A DNA stretch of 58,760 nt from positions 1 to 58,760 of the forward strand of contig NZ_JAUSCC010000143.1 of NCBI RefSeq assembly GCF_030651745.1, read 5' to 3'. The translations under genes and the position numbers were made by a program. Positions 51,661 to 58,760 of this stretch are shown here, in pieces. A model generated the notes under the pieces. The model saw only the letters and a program-made list of their open reading frames with translations, was not told the origin of the DNA and ran no database searches. Position 1 is the first letter of the stretch. Every line of letters begins with the position of its first letter. This DNA is from Methylophaga sp. (GTDB lineage: Bacteria > Pseudomonadota > Gammaproteobacteria > Nitrosococcales > Methylophagaceae).

Positions 51661-52329
51661 ATGCGCTACCAGGATGTGAACAGCCGGCTTACCGCTCATA
51701 TTACCAGCTTACGCGCCGTCATTGCCGGGCTGATGATCATGATCGGGCTGCTGGGCTATGCCTGGCATGCCGCCCGCACCGCTATTCGCATCCATATTCC
51801 GCCTGATCTGCGCTCCGGTGCCGTGGTCAAAGCCGATGATCTGGCACCGGCCCATGTCTATGCTTTTGCCGCCTATATCTTCCAGCAGCTCAATCACTGG
51901 GATAGCAACGGCGAGAGCGATTACGGCCAACAGATTTTTCGCATGGCGGCCTATTTGACCCCGGATTTTCGCGAATACCTGAGCAACGACCTCGCCCTCC
52001 GCGGCCAACGCGGCGAACTGTCCGGCCGGGTGCGCTCGATTCAACCGGTCGCCGGGCGCGGCTATGAAGAACGCCGGGTGACGGTCATCGACCCGCAAAC
52101 CTGGCAAGTCTGGCTGGATATGAGCATACAGGAAACGGTAAGAGGCATGGACGTCAAACAGGTCCGGATTCGCTATCCGCTGACGGTGGTGCGCTATGAC
52201 GTTGATCCGGAACTCAATCCCTGGGGCTTGGCATTGAGCGGCTTCGGTGCCGAGGGCCCCCAACGCATCGACATGAACGAAGAAACCGAGATTTCGCGCG
52301 CGAGAGGTGGTCATGAAACAGGTCCTTAA
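51661..52329 (+). CDS. ICE protein, TIGR03746 (PFL_4703) family
   Basis: The 222-residue protein has one N-terminal membrane helix (about 20-37; VIAGLMIMIGLLGYAWHA) and a periplasmic domain with HIPPDLRSGAVVKADDLAPAHVYAFAAYIFQQLNHW in parts and YPLTVVRYDVDPELNPWGLAL. Topology and position match the TraE/VirB8 bridge protein. It overlaps the next start by 17 bases. Confidence 0.88.
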   Translation: MRYQDVNSRLTAHITSLRAVIAGLMIMIGLLGYAWHAARTAIRIHIPPDLRSGAVVKADDLAPAHVYAFAAYIFQQLNHWDSNGESDYGQQIFRMAAYLTPDFREYLSNDLALRGQRGELSGRVRSIQPVAGRGYEERRVTVIDPQTWQVWLDMSIQETVRGMDVKQVRIRYPLTVVRYDVDPELNPWGLALSGFGAEGPQRIDMNEETEISRARGGHETGP

Positions 52330-53155
52330 TCAGCCGTCAACAGGCATCCCGGGCATCGGCTCACTCCTGTTCCTGTGCCTGGCCTTCAGTTATGGTGCTT
52401 GGGCCGATGAAGCGGTCGAACGGCTGTTTTGGGACAAAGTGCCGCTGCGCATTACCTTGCCGGTAGACCGCGAACGCCGGGTGAGCTTTCCCGGTGAGGT
52501 TCGGGTCGGCATCCCGGTGCAACTGGCCAGTCAGTTACGTACCCAAAGCAATGCCGGCACTGTCTATTGGTTAGCTCACGCGCCGTTCGAGCCGCAGCGT
52601 ATCGAAGTGCGCGATCTGGCCGGGCAGGGCAGTGTGCTGATCGATCTGAGTGCCGAAAACGATCCGGATTTACCCGCGCCTCCGCTGGAAATACAATTCC
52701 GGCAGCAACCGGGCGGCAGCGAGGCGGACCCAAGCACGGGATCCGACGCGCATCAGTTGTCCCGTCGCGCCTCTGCAAAGACCCCGACCCGGGCACCGGG
52801 CCTGGTGACCTTGACCCGGTTTGCCGCGCAGCAACTGTATGCCCCGGCGCGTTTACTGAAAGCCGCGCCGGGTATCCACCGGGTTTCGGTCAGCCTCAAG
52901 CCGATAAGCCATTTGCTGAAAGGTGCAGCGATCACCGCAACGCCCATCGCCGGCTGGCAGAGTGGACGGTGGTATATGACTGCGGTGGCGCTCAACAACA
53001 CCGGTGCCCAGTTTATCGAACTGGATCCCCGACACCTGCGCGGTCAGTGGCGGGCCGCCACCTTTCAACACAGCCGCCTGCATCCGGCCGGCAGCGAGGC
53101 TGATACCACCGCCGTCTATCTGATCTCAGACCGGCCGTTTCACGAGGCGCTGTGA
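52313..53155 (+). CDS. ICE protein, TIGR03749 (PFL_4704) family
   Basis: The 280-residue protein has a signal peptide (LLFLCLAFSYGAWA) and a beta-rich body: VERLFWDKVPLRITLPVDRERRVSFP in parts, then TVYWLAHAPF and RFAAQQLYAPARLL. It corresponds to the TraK/VirB9-type secretin-like component of the outer-membrane complex. ATG 52313 is chosen for its GAGAGGTGG ribosome site rather than the GTG two codons upstream. No break is seen. Confidence 0.87.
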   Translation: MKQVLNQPSTGIPGIGSLLFLCLAFSYGAWADEAVERLFWDKVPLRITLPVDRERRVSFPGEVRVGIPVQLASQLRTQSNAGTVYWLAHAPFEPQRIEVRDLAGQGSVLIDLSAENDPDLPAPPLEIQFRQQPGGSEADPSTGSDAHQLSRRASAKTPTRAPGLVTLTRFAAQQLYAPARLLKAAPGIHRVSVSLKPISHLLKGAAITATPIAGWQSGRWYMTAVALNNTGAQFIELDPRHLRGQWRAATFQHSRLHPAGSEADTTAVYLISDRPFHEAL

Positions 53156-53156
53156 G

Positions 53157-54563
53157 ATGGGCGCAAATCGGCTGGTTCCGATGCTTGCCGGCATCATTGT
53201 GTTGATCCTGGTCGTGGTCACCGTTAAAACCTTCAGGCAAAGCCCGGCAGATGTTCACCTTGCTACCGTGCCGGTGGCCGGCAGTCCCGATGTGGATTCC
53301 CCGGCCGATACCATCCGGACTTTGACGGCCGAAGTTGCGGCCATCAAGAGCGAAAGCGAAAAACTGCAGATGCAGAATGACGCCTTGCTCAAACAGCGCG
53401 ATGAAATCGAAACCCGGGTCAAAGCCGATCTACAGACCCAACTGGCCCAAGATGCCCAACAACAAGCAGCGAATGCGGTCAGCCAACTGGCTCAGCAAGT
53501 CGATGTTTTCAAAAACCGGCTCGATGAACTGAGTGCCGCCCCAAACCGGCCCTCGCCCGAAACCGGCAGCGACATTCCGATCGGTTTCGGCATCGAGGCT
53601 AACGATACGCTCAAGCCACCCGATGCCGCATTGATCTGGATCGAACCCCTCGGTACCGCAACCGATGGCAACGGCCAGGCGGTGTTCCCAAAGCCGACCC
53701 CAGCCGCGCAGTCGTTACTCGGTGACGGCTCAACCGCTGCCGACACCGCCGAACAGTACCTCACTGAAACCGCAAACGGGCTGACCGAAGCCGACCGGCC
53801 GGTCTATACCGTCCCGCGTAATGCCACCTTGATCGGTGCCACGGGCATGACGGCCCTGATTGGCAGAATCCCGATCAAAGGCGCGATTGAAGATCCGTTT
53901 CCGTTCAAAGTCATCGTCGGCCGTGAAAACCTGGCCGCCAACGGCATCGAAATGCCGGGACTCGATGGCGTCATCTTCAGCGGCAAGGCCTCCGGCGACT
54001 GGACCTTAGCCTGTGTGCGCGGGCAGGTTCACGCCGTGACTTACGTGTTTGCCGACGGCACCATCCGAACCTTAGCCTCGGATGACAACAGCCTGGGCCA
54101 GAACAACCAACAACCAGTCGGCACCGCATCGGATAATCAACCCCGTGCCCTGGGTTGGATCTCCGACCGGCGCGGCATTCCCTGTGTCACCGGCACCCGG
54201 ATCAGCAATGCCGCCAGCTATTTGTCCGGCCGCATCTTGGCCGCCGCTGCGGAAGCGGCAGCCGGTGCCTTCAGTCAAAGCCAGGTCACCAACACTGTCT
54301 CGGCGGCACAAGGGGTGGCGACTTCAGTCATCACCGGCGATGCGGCTCAGTTCGCCGGCGGTCAGGCCTTGGCCGGCGGCGCTTCGGAAGTCAGTGACTA
54401 CTTACGCGAACGGGCGGCGCAAGCATTTGATGTGGTGTATGTCGATACCGGCTCGGAACTGGCGATCCACATCGATGTGGCACTGCCGATCGATTATGAA
54501 CCGAAGGGGCGCAAAACCCACTATGACGTGGCTGACAACGAGGTGGACGATGAGCTGGATTAG
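53157..54563 (+). CDS. ICE protein, TIGR03752 (PFL_4705) family, TraB/VirB10-like
   Basis: The 468-residue protein has one N-terminal membrane helix (about 5-22; VPMLAGIIVLILVVVTV) and a coiled coil (about 55-125; AEVAAIKSESEKLQMQNDALLKQRDEIE in parts). A C-terminal beta-barrel-type domain (about 215-330; TVPRNATLIGATGMTALIGRIP, FKVIVGRENLAANG) and a helical end follow. It matches the TraB/VirB10 core subunit that spans both membranes. It starts one base after the preceding stop. Confidence 0.9.
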   Translation: MGANRLVPMLAGIIVLILVVVTVKTFRQSPADVHLATVPVAGSPDVDSPADTIRTLTAEVAAIKSESEKLQMQNDALLKQRDEIETRVKADLQTQLAQDAQQQAANAVSQLAQQVDVFKNRLDELSAAPNRPSPETGSDIPIGFGIEANDTLKPPDAALIWIEPLGTATDGNGQAVFPKPTPAAQSLLGDGSTAADTAEQYLTETANGLTEADRPVYTVPRNATLIGATGMTALIGRIPIKGAIEDPFPFKVIVGRENLAANGIEMPGLDGVIFSGKASGDWTLACVRGQVHAVTYVFADGTIRTLASDDNSLGQNNQQPVGTASDNQPRALGWISDRRGIPCVTGTRISNAASYLSGRILAAAAEAAAGAFSQSQVTNTVSAAQGVATSVITGDAAQFAGGQALAGGASEVSDYLRERAAQAFDVVYVDTGSELAIHIDVALPIDYEPKGRKTHYDVADNEVDDELD

Positions 54564-54585
54564 ACAAAGGGTATCCAACGGGATA

Positions 54586-55128
54586 ATGAGTAGACAGCGA
54601 CGCGCTGGATACAAGGGCGCAAGGACGAGTTCCAGCCTGACACAGAGAGTGACCGACGCGCCAACCGGGAGAGTTTATGCCCTGTTGACTGCGGTCATGT
54701 TAAGTATCGGTTTACTCACCGGTTGTGCAACCGGCGATAAAGACCGCATTCTGCCTCAGGCGGGTCCGACCATGAAAGAAGTCTATCAACGGCATTTTTC
54801 CGGCGGTGATCTGAACGCTTCATCCGCATCAGGCAGTGAAGCCCCGTCCAGCCCCGCCGTTCTTAATGCCTCAATCAAGCCTTACCGGCCTTCAGAACGA
54901 GATTCAGAGATCAACGCTCAACCGCAAATGAACCCGACCTACAGCGATGACGTGATGAATGATCTGCAGACCGTCTTTCCGCGCTTAAAAAACCCGACCT
55001 TGGTGCTCTATGTCTTTGCGCATCTGAGCCCGGTTGAAAAGCATCCGGTGCCCGGCTATGCAACCGCCTTCAGTTTATATCAGAGCATCGAGTTTGCGTT
55101 GCCGGGCGAGCCGGAGGCCGGGTACTGA
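54586..55128 (+). CDS. ICE lipoprotein, TIGR03751 family (TraV-like)
   Basis: The product has a signal ending in the lipobox LLTGC (AVMLSIGLLTGCATGDKDR), so it is an outer-membrane lipoprotein. The family part follows: TMKEVYQRHFSGGD, and a C-terminal FPRLKNPTLVLYVFAHLSP with VPGYATAFSLYQSIEFALPGEP. It would pair with the VirB9- and VirB10-like proteins as TraV/VirB7 does. The start is uncertain: ATG 54586, or ATG 54550 which overlaps the stop of the upstream gene and has GAGGTGG before it; both give a long leader before the hydrophobic part. Confidence 0.8.
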   Translation: MSRQRRAGYKGARTSSSLTQRVTDAPTGRVYALLTAVMLSIGLLTGCATGDKDRILPQAGPTMKEVYQRHFSGGDLNASSASGSEAPSSPAVLNASIKPYRPSERDSEINAQPQMNPTYSDDVMNDLQTVFPRLKNPTLVLYVFAHLSPVEKHPVPGYATAFSLYQSIEFALPGEPEAGY

Positions 55129-57938
55129 TGGTTGCCTTTCGACGCTTGCTTATCCGGTCTCAGCGTGAGGCGATTCCTCAGCAACGCCGGAGCACCGACC
55201 ATCCACCAACCCGGGAACGCCTGCGCCAAGCGTATGAACGGCCGTGCTCGTTTACCAATCTGTTACCCTGGCTGGAATACGATCCGTCCTCGCAGTGTTT
55301 TTTACTGGATGACGGCTACAGTGTCGGGGCGTTGTTCAAGATTATGACCGTGAGTTCGGAAGCCCGCACGGAGGACTTTTTAAGCGAACTGCGCGATAAG
55401 CTGCACAGCGCCCTGATCTCGCTGCCCGAGGAAGTTGACCATCCCTGGATCGTGCAGTGGTATGTTCAGGATGAGCCGAATCTGAGTTATCTCAGTGAGG
55501 CGATCCGCCGTTATGCCCAGCCACGGGCACGAGGCAGTGCCTTGAGCGAGGCTTACTTTACGGTTTTATCCCGGCATCTGGCCACCATCTCGCGCAGCGG
55601 CGGCCTGTTTGAAGACAAGCTGGTGACCGGCGGTCCCTGGCGCGGCCAAACCCGGACGGTGCGAGCGACCCTGTACCGGCGCCGCCCCTTCAGTCAGCTG
55701 GCCTATGATTATGATCACCCGTCACCCGAAGCGGAACTCAACGAGGTGGCCGGCAAATTCACCACTGCCTTGGCGACGGCCGGGATCCCCGCTATCCGCT
55801 GCGGCGGGCAGGCGCTCTATGACTGGCTGTTTCGCTGGTTCAATCCCAAGCCTCCGACCGGCACTACCGACACCTTGTTGAGCCAGGCACCTTATCCCGG
55901 TGATCAAGACATGCCTTTCGGTCATGACTTTAGCGAGTCGCTGATGCTCGGCATGCCGCATTCCGATGCCCAACGCGGCCTGTGGTGGTTTGACGGCCTG
56001 CCGCATCAGGTCATCAGCGTACAGGCTTTGCGCAAAATGCCGCCGATCGGCTTGTTCGGTGCCGAACGGCAGGTCGGCGAACACCGCTTTGCCCTGTTCG
56101 ACCGGCTGCCCGAAAACACCGTGCTGGCCATGACGATCACCATCAAAGCCCAGGATGCGGTGCGCAGGCACCTGGCCCAGGTGCAACGCGGCGCGGTCGG
56201 AGATTACCCGGAAGCGCAACTGGCCGCCCGTGATGCCGGCCAGGCCCAGATGGAAATCGCCAAGAACAACAAACTGTATCCGGTCCAACTGGCCTTTTAT
56301 GTGCGCGGCGACGATGAACCCAGTTTGCATCGCCGCAGCAATCAAGTCACTTCCTTATTACTGGCCAACGGCCTGCACCCGATCCGTGCCCAAGACGACC
56401 TGCTGGCCCTGGACAGTTACCTGCGCAACCTGCCGATGGCGTACAGTGCCGAACACGATCAGCGCGAAGCGCGGCGTTCCCGCTTACTGTTCTCCCAACA
56501 GGCCGCCAATTTGGCACCGGTCTATGGCCGCGCTACCGGTACCGGGCATCCGGGCATCGTGTTTTTTAACCGCGGCGCCGAACCGTTACTGTTTGATCCT
56601 TTACACAGTGACGACCGGAAGAAGAACGGTCATGCCCTGATCATCGGCCCGACCGGGGCCGGAAAATCCGCCACCCTGGTGTATTTACTGCTGCACATGA
56701 TGGCCCTCTACCGGCCCCGGGTGTTTATCATCGAAGTGGGGAACTCCTTTGGCTTACTGGGGCAGTACCTGCAAGCCCACGGCGTCAGCCTCAATCAGGT
56801 GACCTTGGCACCTAATTCCGACGTCAGTCTGCCGCCGTTCAGTGACGCCTTGAAACTGCTCGATGATCCGTTGCGCAAAGGGGAAGGCTTTCGCTTTCAG
56901 GACGAAACGGATCTGCTGGATGACTGGACGGTAGGCGCTGATGAGACACATCCGGCGAGTGACACCGGTGATGCGGAAGAAGAACGCGATAACGCCGATG
57001 AGAACCGGGATTTACTCGGCGAAATGGAAATCGCGGCGCGGATCATGATCACCGGCGGCGATAAACGCGAAGACGATCGGATGACCCGGGCCGATCGGCT
57101 GATGATCCGCAATGCCCTGTTACTGGCCGCGCAAACGGTGTTCGAGGCCGGCGGCGACCAGGTGTTGACCGAGGATGTGGCGCAAGCGCTGCGCCGCTTA
57201 CCCGGCTTATCGGAACGGCGCCAGGAGCGGGCCGTGGAGATGGCCGATGGCATGAGCCTGTTTTGTAACGGCCTGGCCGGACACTTTTTTAACCGGCCCG
57301 GCAGCCGCTGGCCCGCTGTCGATGTCACCATTGTCGATATGGGCATACTGGCCCGGGAAGGGTATGAAGATCAGTTGACAGTGGCCTATATCGGCCTGAT
57401 GAATCACATCCATGACCGGGTCGAGCGCCAGCAGAACGATGCCCGGCCCACCCTGGTGATCACCGATGAAGGCCACATCATCACCACCAATCCGTTGTTG
57501 TCGCCGTATGTCATCAAGATCGTCAAAATGTGGCGCAAACTCGGCGCCTGGTTCTGGATCGCCACGCAAAACCTTGAAGATTTCCCCAATGCCAGTAAAC
57601 GCATGCTCAACATGCTGGAATGGTGGCTGTGTCTGGTCATGCCCAAAGAAGAAGTTGAGCAGATTGCCCGTTTCAAGGAGCTCAGTGCCGAACAAAAAGC
57701 CCTGTTGCTGGCGACCCGAAAATCCCCCAAGCAGTATACCGAAGGCGTCGTGCTTACCGACGAACGGGCCTTGCTGTTCAGGAACGTGCCGCCGCCGTTG
57801 GCGCTGGCTCTGGCCATGACCGAGAAAGATGAAAAAGCCCGGCGCCATCAGATCATGCAGGAACGTGGTTGTTCGGAACTGGAGGCAGTTAGCGTCATGG
57901 CTGAAGAACTCAGTCGCAAGCGTGGAGGAACTTCATGA
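55128..57938 (+). CDS. traC: Conjugative transfer ATPase, TraC/VirB4-like (TIGR03744)
   Basis: The 936-residue ATPase energises channel assembly and substrate transfer at the inner membrane. The TraC_F_IV-type N-terminal half includes SFTNLLPWLEYDPSSQCFLLDDGYSVGALF in parts. Walker A is IIGPTGAGKSATLVYLL (about residue 510) and Walker B is PTLVITDEGHII (about 780), followed by FWIATQNLEDF and NMLEWWLCLVMPKEEVEQI. The start overlaps the preceding stop (TGATG) and the stop overlaps the next start (ATGA), so three genes are coupled. It has full length for the family. Confidence 0.94.
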   Translation: MVAFRRLLIRSQREAIPQQRRSTDHPPTRERLRQAYERPCSFTNLLPWLEYDPSSQCFLLDDGYSVGALFKIMTVSSEARTEDFLSELRDKLHSALISLPEEVDHPWIVQWYVQDEPNLSYLSEAIRRYAQPRARGSALSEAYFTVLSRHLATISRSGGLFEDKLVTGGPWRGQTRTVRATLYRRRPFSQLAYDYDHPSPEAELNEVAGKFTTALATAGIPAIRCGGQALYDWLFRWFNPKPPTGTTDTLLSQAPYPGDQDMPFGHDFSESLMLGMPHSDAQRGLWWFDGLPHQVISVQALRKMPPIGLFGAERQVGEHRFALFDRLPENTVLAMTITIKAQDAVRRHLAQVQRGAVGDYPEAQLAARDAGQAQMEIAKNNKLYPVQLAFYVRGDDEPSLHRRSNQVTSLLLANGLHPIRAQDDLLALDSYLRNLPMAYSAEHDQREARRSRLLFSQQAANLAPVYGRATGTGHPGIVFFNRGAEPLLFDPLHSDDRKKNGHALIIGPTGAGKSATLVYLLLHMMALYRPRVFIIEVGNSFGLLGQYLQAHGVSLNQVTLAPNSDVSLPPFSDALKLLDDPLRKGEGFRFQDETDLLDDWTVGADETHPASDTGDAEEERDNADENRDLLGEMEIAARIMITGGDKREDDRMTRADRLMIRNALLLAAQTVFEAGGDQVLTEDVAQALRRLPGLSERRQERAVEMADGMSLFCNGLAGHFFNRPGSRWPAVDVTIVDMGILAREGYEDQLTVAYIGLMNHIHDRVERQQNDARPTLVITDEGHIITTNPLLSPYVIKIVKMWRKLGAWFWIATQNLEDFPNASKRMLNMLEWWLCLVMPKEEVEQIARFKELSAEQKALLLATRKSPKQYTEGVVLTDERALLFRNVPPPLALALAMTEKDEKARRHQIMQERGCSELEAVSVMAEELSRKRGGTS

Positions 57939-58453
57939 ACAGCTTAACGCTCGCTCTGTTAAAGCCTGCCCAAGTCTTTACTGTGGGCTTCCTGTTGACG
58001 GCTTTATTGCCTGCGATCGCTCAGTCTGCTCAGCCGGCTCAATCAGCGCCTCTGCCTCAGCAGCCTCCGGTCATTGAGGTCATCCACAGCGATGCCGAGG
58101 TCATCACCGGCACTGAAAGCCTGCTGCAACAGGGTTACGCCGTCCAACAGTACAATCTGGATGCTCCGCGGCACGTGCTTGCGCGCTTGAGTCAACACTT
58201 ACCGGCCCATCAGGCAGCGGCCCAACAGCAGTTGGAACAGCAACTCCAAGCCCGCGGCCCCCAGTCCCTGCATCAGCAGTTGTTGACCGCCTACCAAGGC
58301 CTGTCGCTGGCCACCCAGTACCGGCTCGACCGTTACCCTGCCGTCGTCTTTGAGCAGGGCAGGGCCGTGGTGTATGGAGTCACCGATTTGCATCAGGCGC
58401 TGCTGCGGTATCGGCAGTGGCAAAAATCCCTTCAGCCCGGCGGAGCCCGCTGA
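57935..58453 (+). CDS. ICE protein, TIGR03757 (PFL_4709) family
   Basis: The 172-residue protein has a signal peptide (FTVGFLLTALLPAIAQSA), a short Q/P/A-rich stretch and then the family core VIEVIHSDAEVITGTESLLQQGYAVQQYNLDAP in parts. A TrbC/TraW-like end follows (YRLDRYPAVVFEQGRAVVYGVTDLHQAL). It is periplasmic and probably helps pilus assembly. It overlaps the stop of the TraC-like gene and its own stop overlaps the next start. Confidence 0.87.
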   Translation: MNSLTLALLKPAQVFTVGFLLTALLPAIAQSAQPAQSAPLPQQPPVIEVIHSDAEVITGTESLLQQGYAVQQYNLDAPRHVLARLSQHLPAHQAAAQQQLEQQLQARGPQSLHQQLLTAYQGLSLATQYRLDRYPAVVFEQGRAVVYGVTDLHQALLRYRQWQKSLQPGGAR

Positions 58454-58695
58454 TGCCGTCCGGTTTAGGCAAACGGCGTGGGCTGTTGTTGGGCTTAACC
58501 CTGAGTCTGCTAATCACCGCTTCAGTCGGGGCCGAGGACTGTGTTCAACTGCGCGTCGTCGGGGTCTGTATCTGGATAATCTGTACATCGTTCGGGTGTG
58601 ATATCGAAGTCACGCCTAAAATCCTAAAAAGAGCGGTTGAATCCACTAAGCAGGCGCTGACAGGCATTCCGGCGACTGCAATTGACGCCCCTTGA
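58453..58695 (+). pseudogene. Short TIGR03756 (TraU-like) N-terminal piece
   Basis: The frame encodes 80 residues. A signal peptide (LLLGLTLSLLITASVGA) is followed by DCVQLRVVGVCIWIICTSFGC, the cysteine-rich start of the TIGR03756/TraU-like family, which normally has about 300 residues. After TPKI the sequence no longer resembles the family and a TGA follows at 58693. No continuation is seen in the remaining 65 bases. It may be a gene broken by an insertion or rearrangement at about 58610, or a separate short form; the window ends too soon to decide. Confidence 0.6.
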
Positions 58696-58760
58696 GATAC
58701 TTAACCAGCGCTAAACTCAAGATTCGGTACCAGCGCTGGATCGCTGTCAACTGCTCCGCA

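Noticed and set aside
1..58760. tRNA gene, integrase or att site of the ICE
   Set aside because: None could be recognised; the only recombinases are the IS5 transposase, the IS1595 fragment and the serine recombinase of the small element, so the ICE ends must lie outside the window.

Overview
The window looks like the inside of a large integrative and conjugative element (ICE) of the PFGI-1/PAGI class in a gammaproteobacterium. The evidence is two blocks of genes in the canonical order of that class. A methanotroph-like (Methylococcales) host is possible from the general flavour of the genes, but nothing here proves it. No tRNA, rRNA, CRISPR array, integrase or att site was found, so the element boundaries lie outside the window.

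Layout. (1) 0.2-7.0 kb, plus strand: the ICE replication/maintenance block, with a TIGR03761-family protein, DUF3158, a zinc-ribbon remnant of topoisomerase III, STY4534/DUF3577, a RadC-like JAB protein, DUF932, a DUF6876-like protein and small proteins. Five of these genes are preceded by leaders that can fold into the same nested-stem plus pseudoknot shape, like the known radC RNA motif. (2) 7.5-35.3 kb: a region of about 28 kb that looks like cargo. It holds an IS5-family insertion, an IHF-beta-like gene, a proB-like gene followed by a histone-deacetylase-like gene that is cut off at a serine-recombinase element with terminal inverted repeats, and a GNAT gene cut on the other side. Next, on the minus strand, comes a long cation-homeostasis cluster (kdpFABC, a 2-TM K+ channel, a membrane-tethered helical protein, corA, kdpD, kdpE, an IS110-like single-domain gene, dapA, marC, a HlyC/CorC-type protein). 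TPR, DUF2126 and HAD-IIA genes and several gene relics follow. (3) 36.0-58.7 kb, plus strand: the conjugation block, running PilL, TIGR03759, transglycosylase, TIGR03765, TraD, TIGR03747, RAQPRD, TIGR03758, TIGR03745, TIGR03750, TIGR03746, TIGR03749, TIGR03752, TIGR03751, TraC-like ATPase, TIGR03757 and a short TIGR03756-like gene. Two accessory islands interrupt it: 38.8-42.0 kb (DsbA-like, cold-shock/Excalibur, repeat/winged-helix, HU) and 45.5-50.3 kb (patatin, IS1595 relic, membrane coiled-coil protein, MntA/HepT).

How it works together. Block 1 would maintain and replicate the element and block 3 would build its type IV secretion channel. The cargo centres on potassium and osmotic stress: KdpD/KdpE sensing, Kdp pump, K+ channel and CorA. 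Three separate minus-strand promoters (before kdpF, before the IS110-like gene/dapA, and before a 59-residue gene near 10.2 kb) are homologous and carry T-rich boxes like the E. coli KdpE operator, which suggests one regulon spread over 20 kb. Several parts look damaged: an in-frame stop splits TIGR03747, hepT has a frameshift after its active site, and topB, a HAD hydrolase and malic enzyme survive as fragments. Whether the element can still transfer is therefore uncertain.
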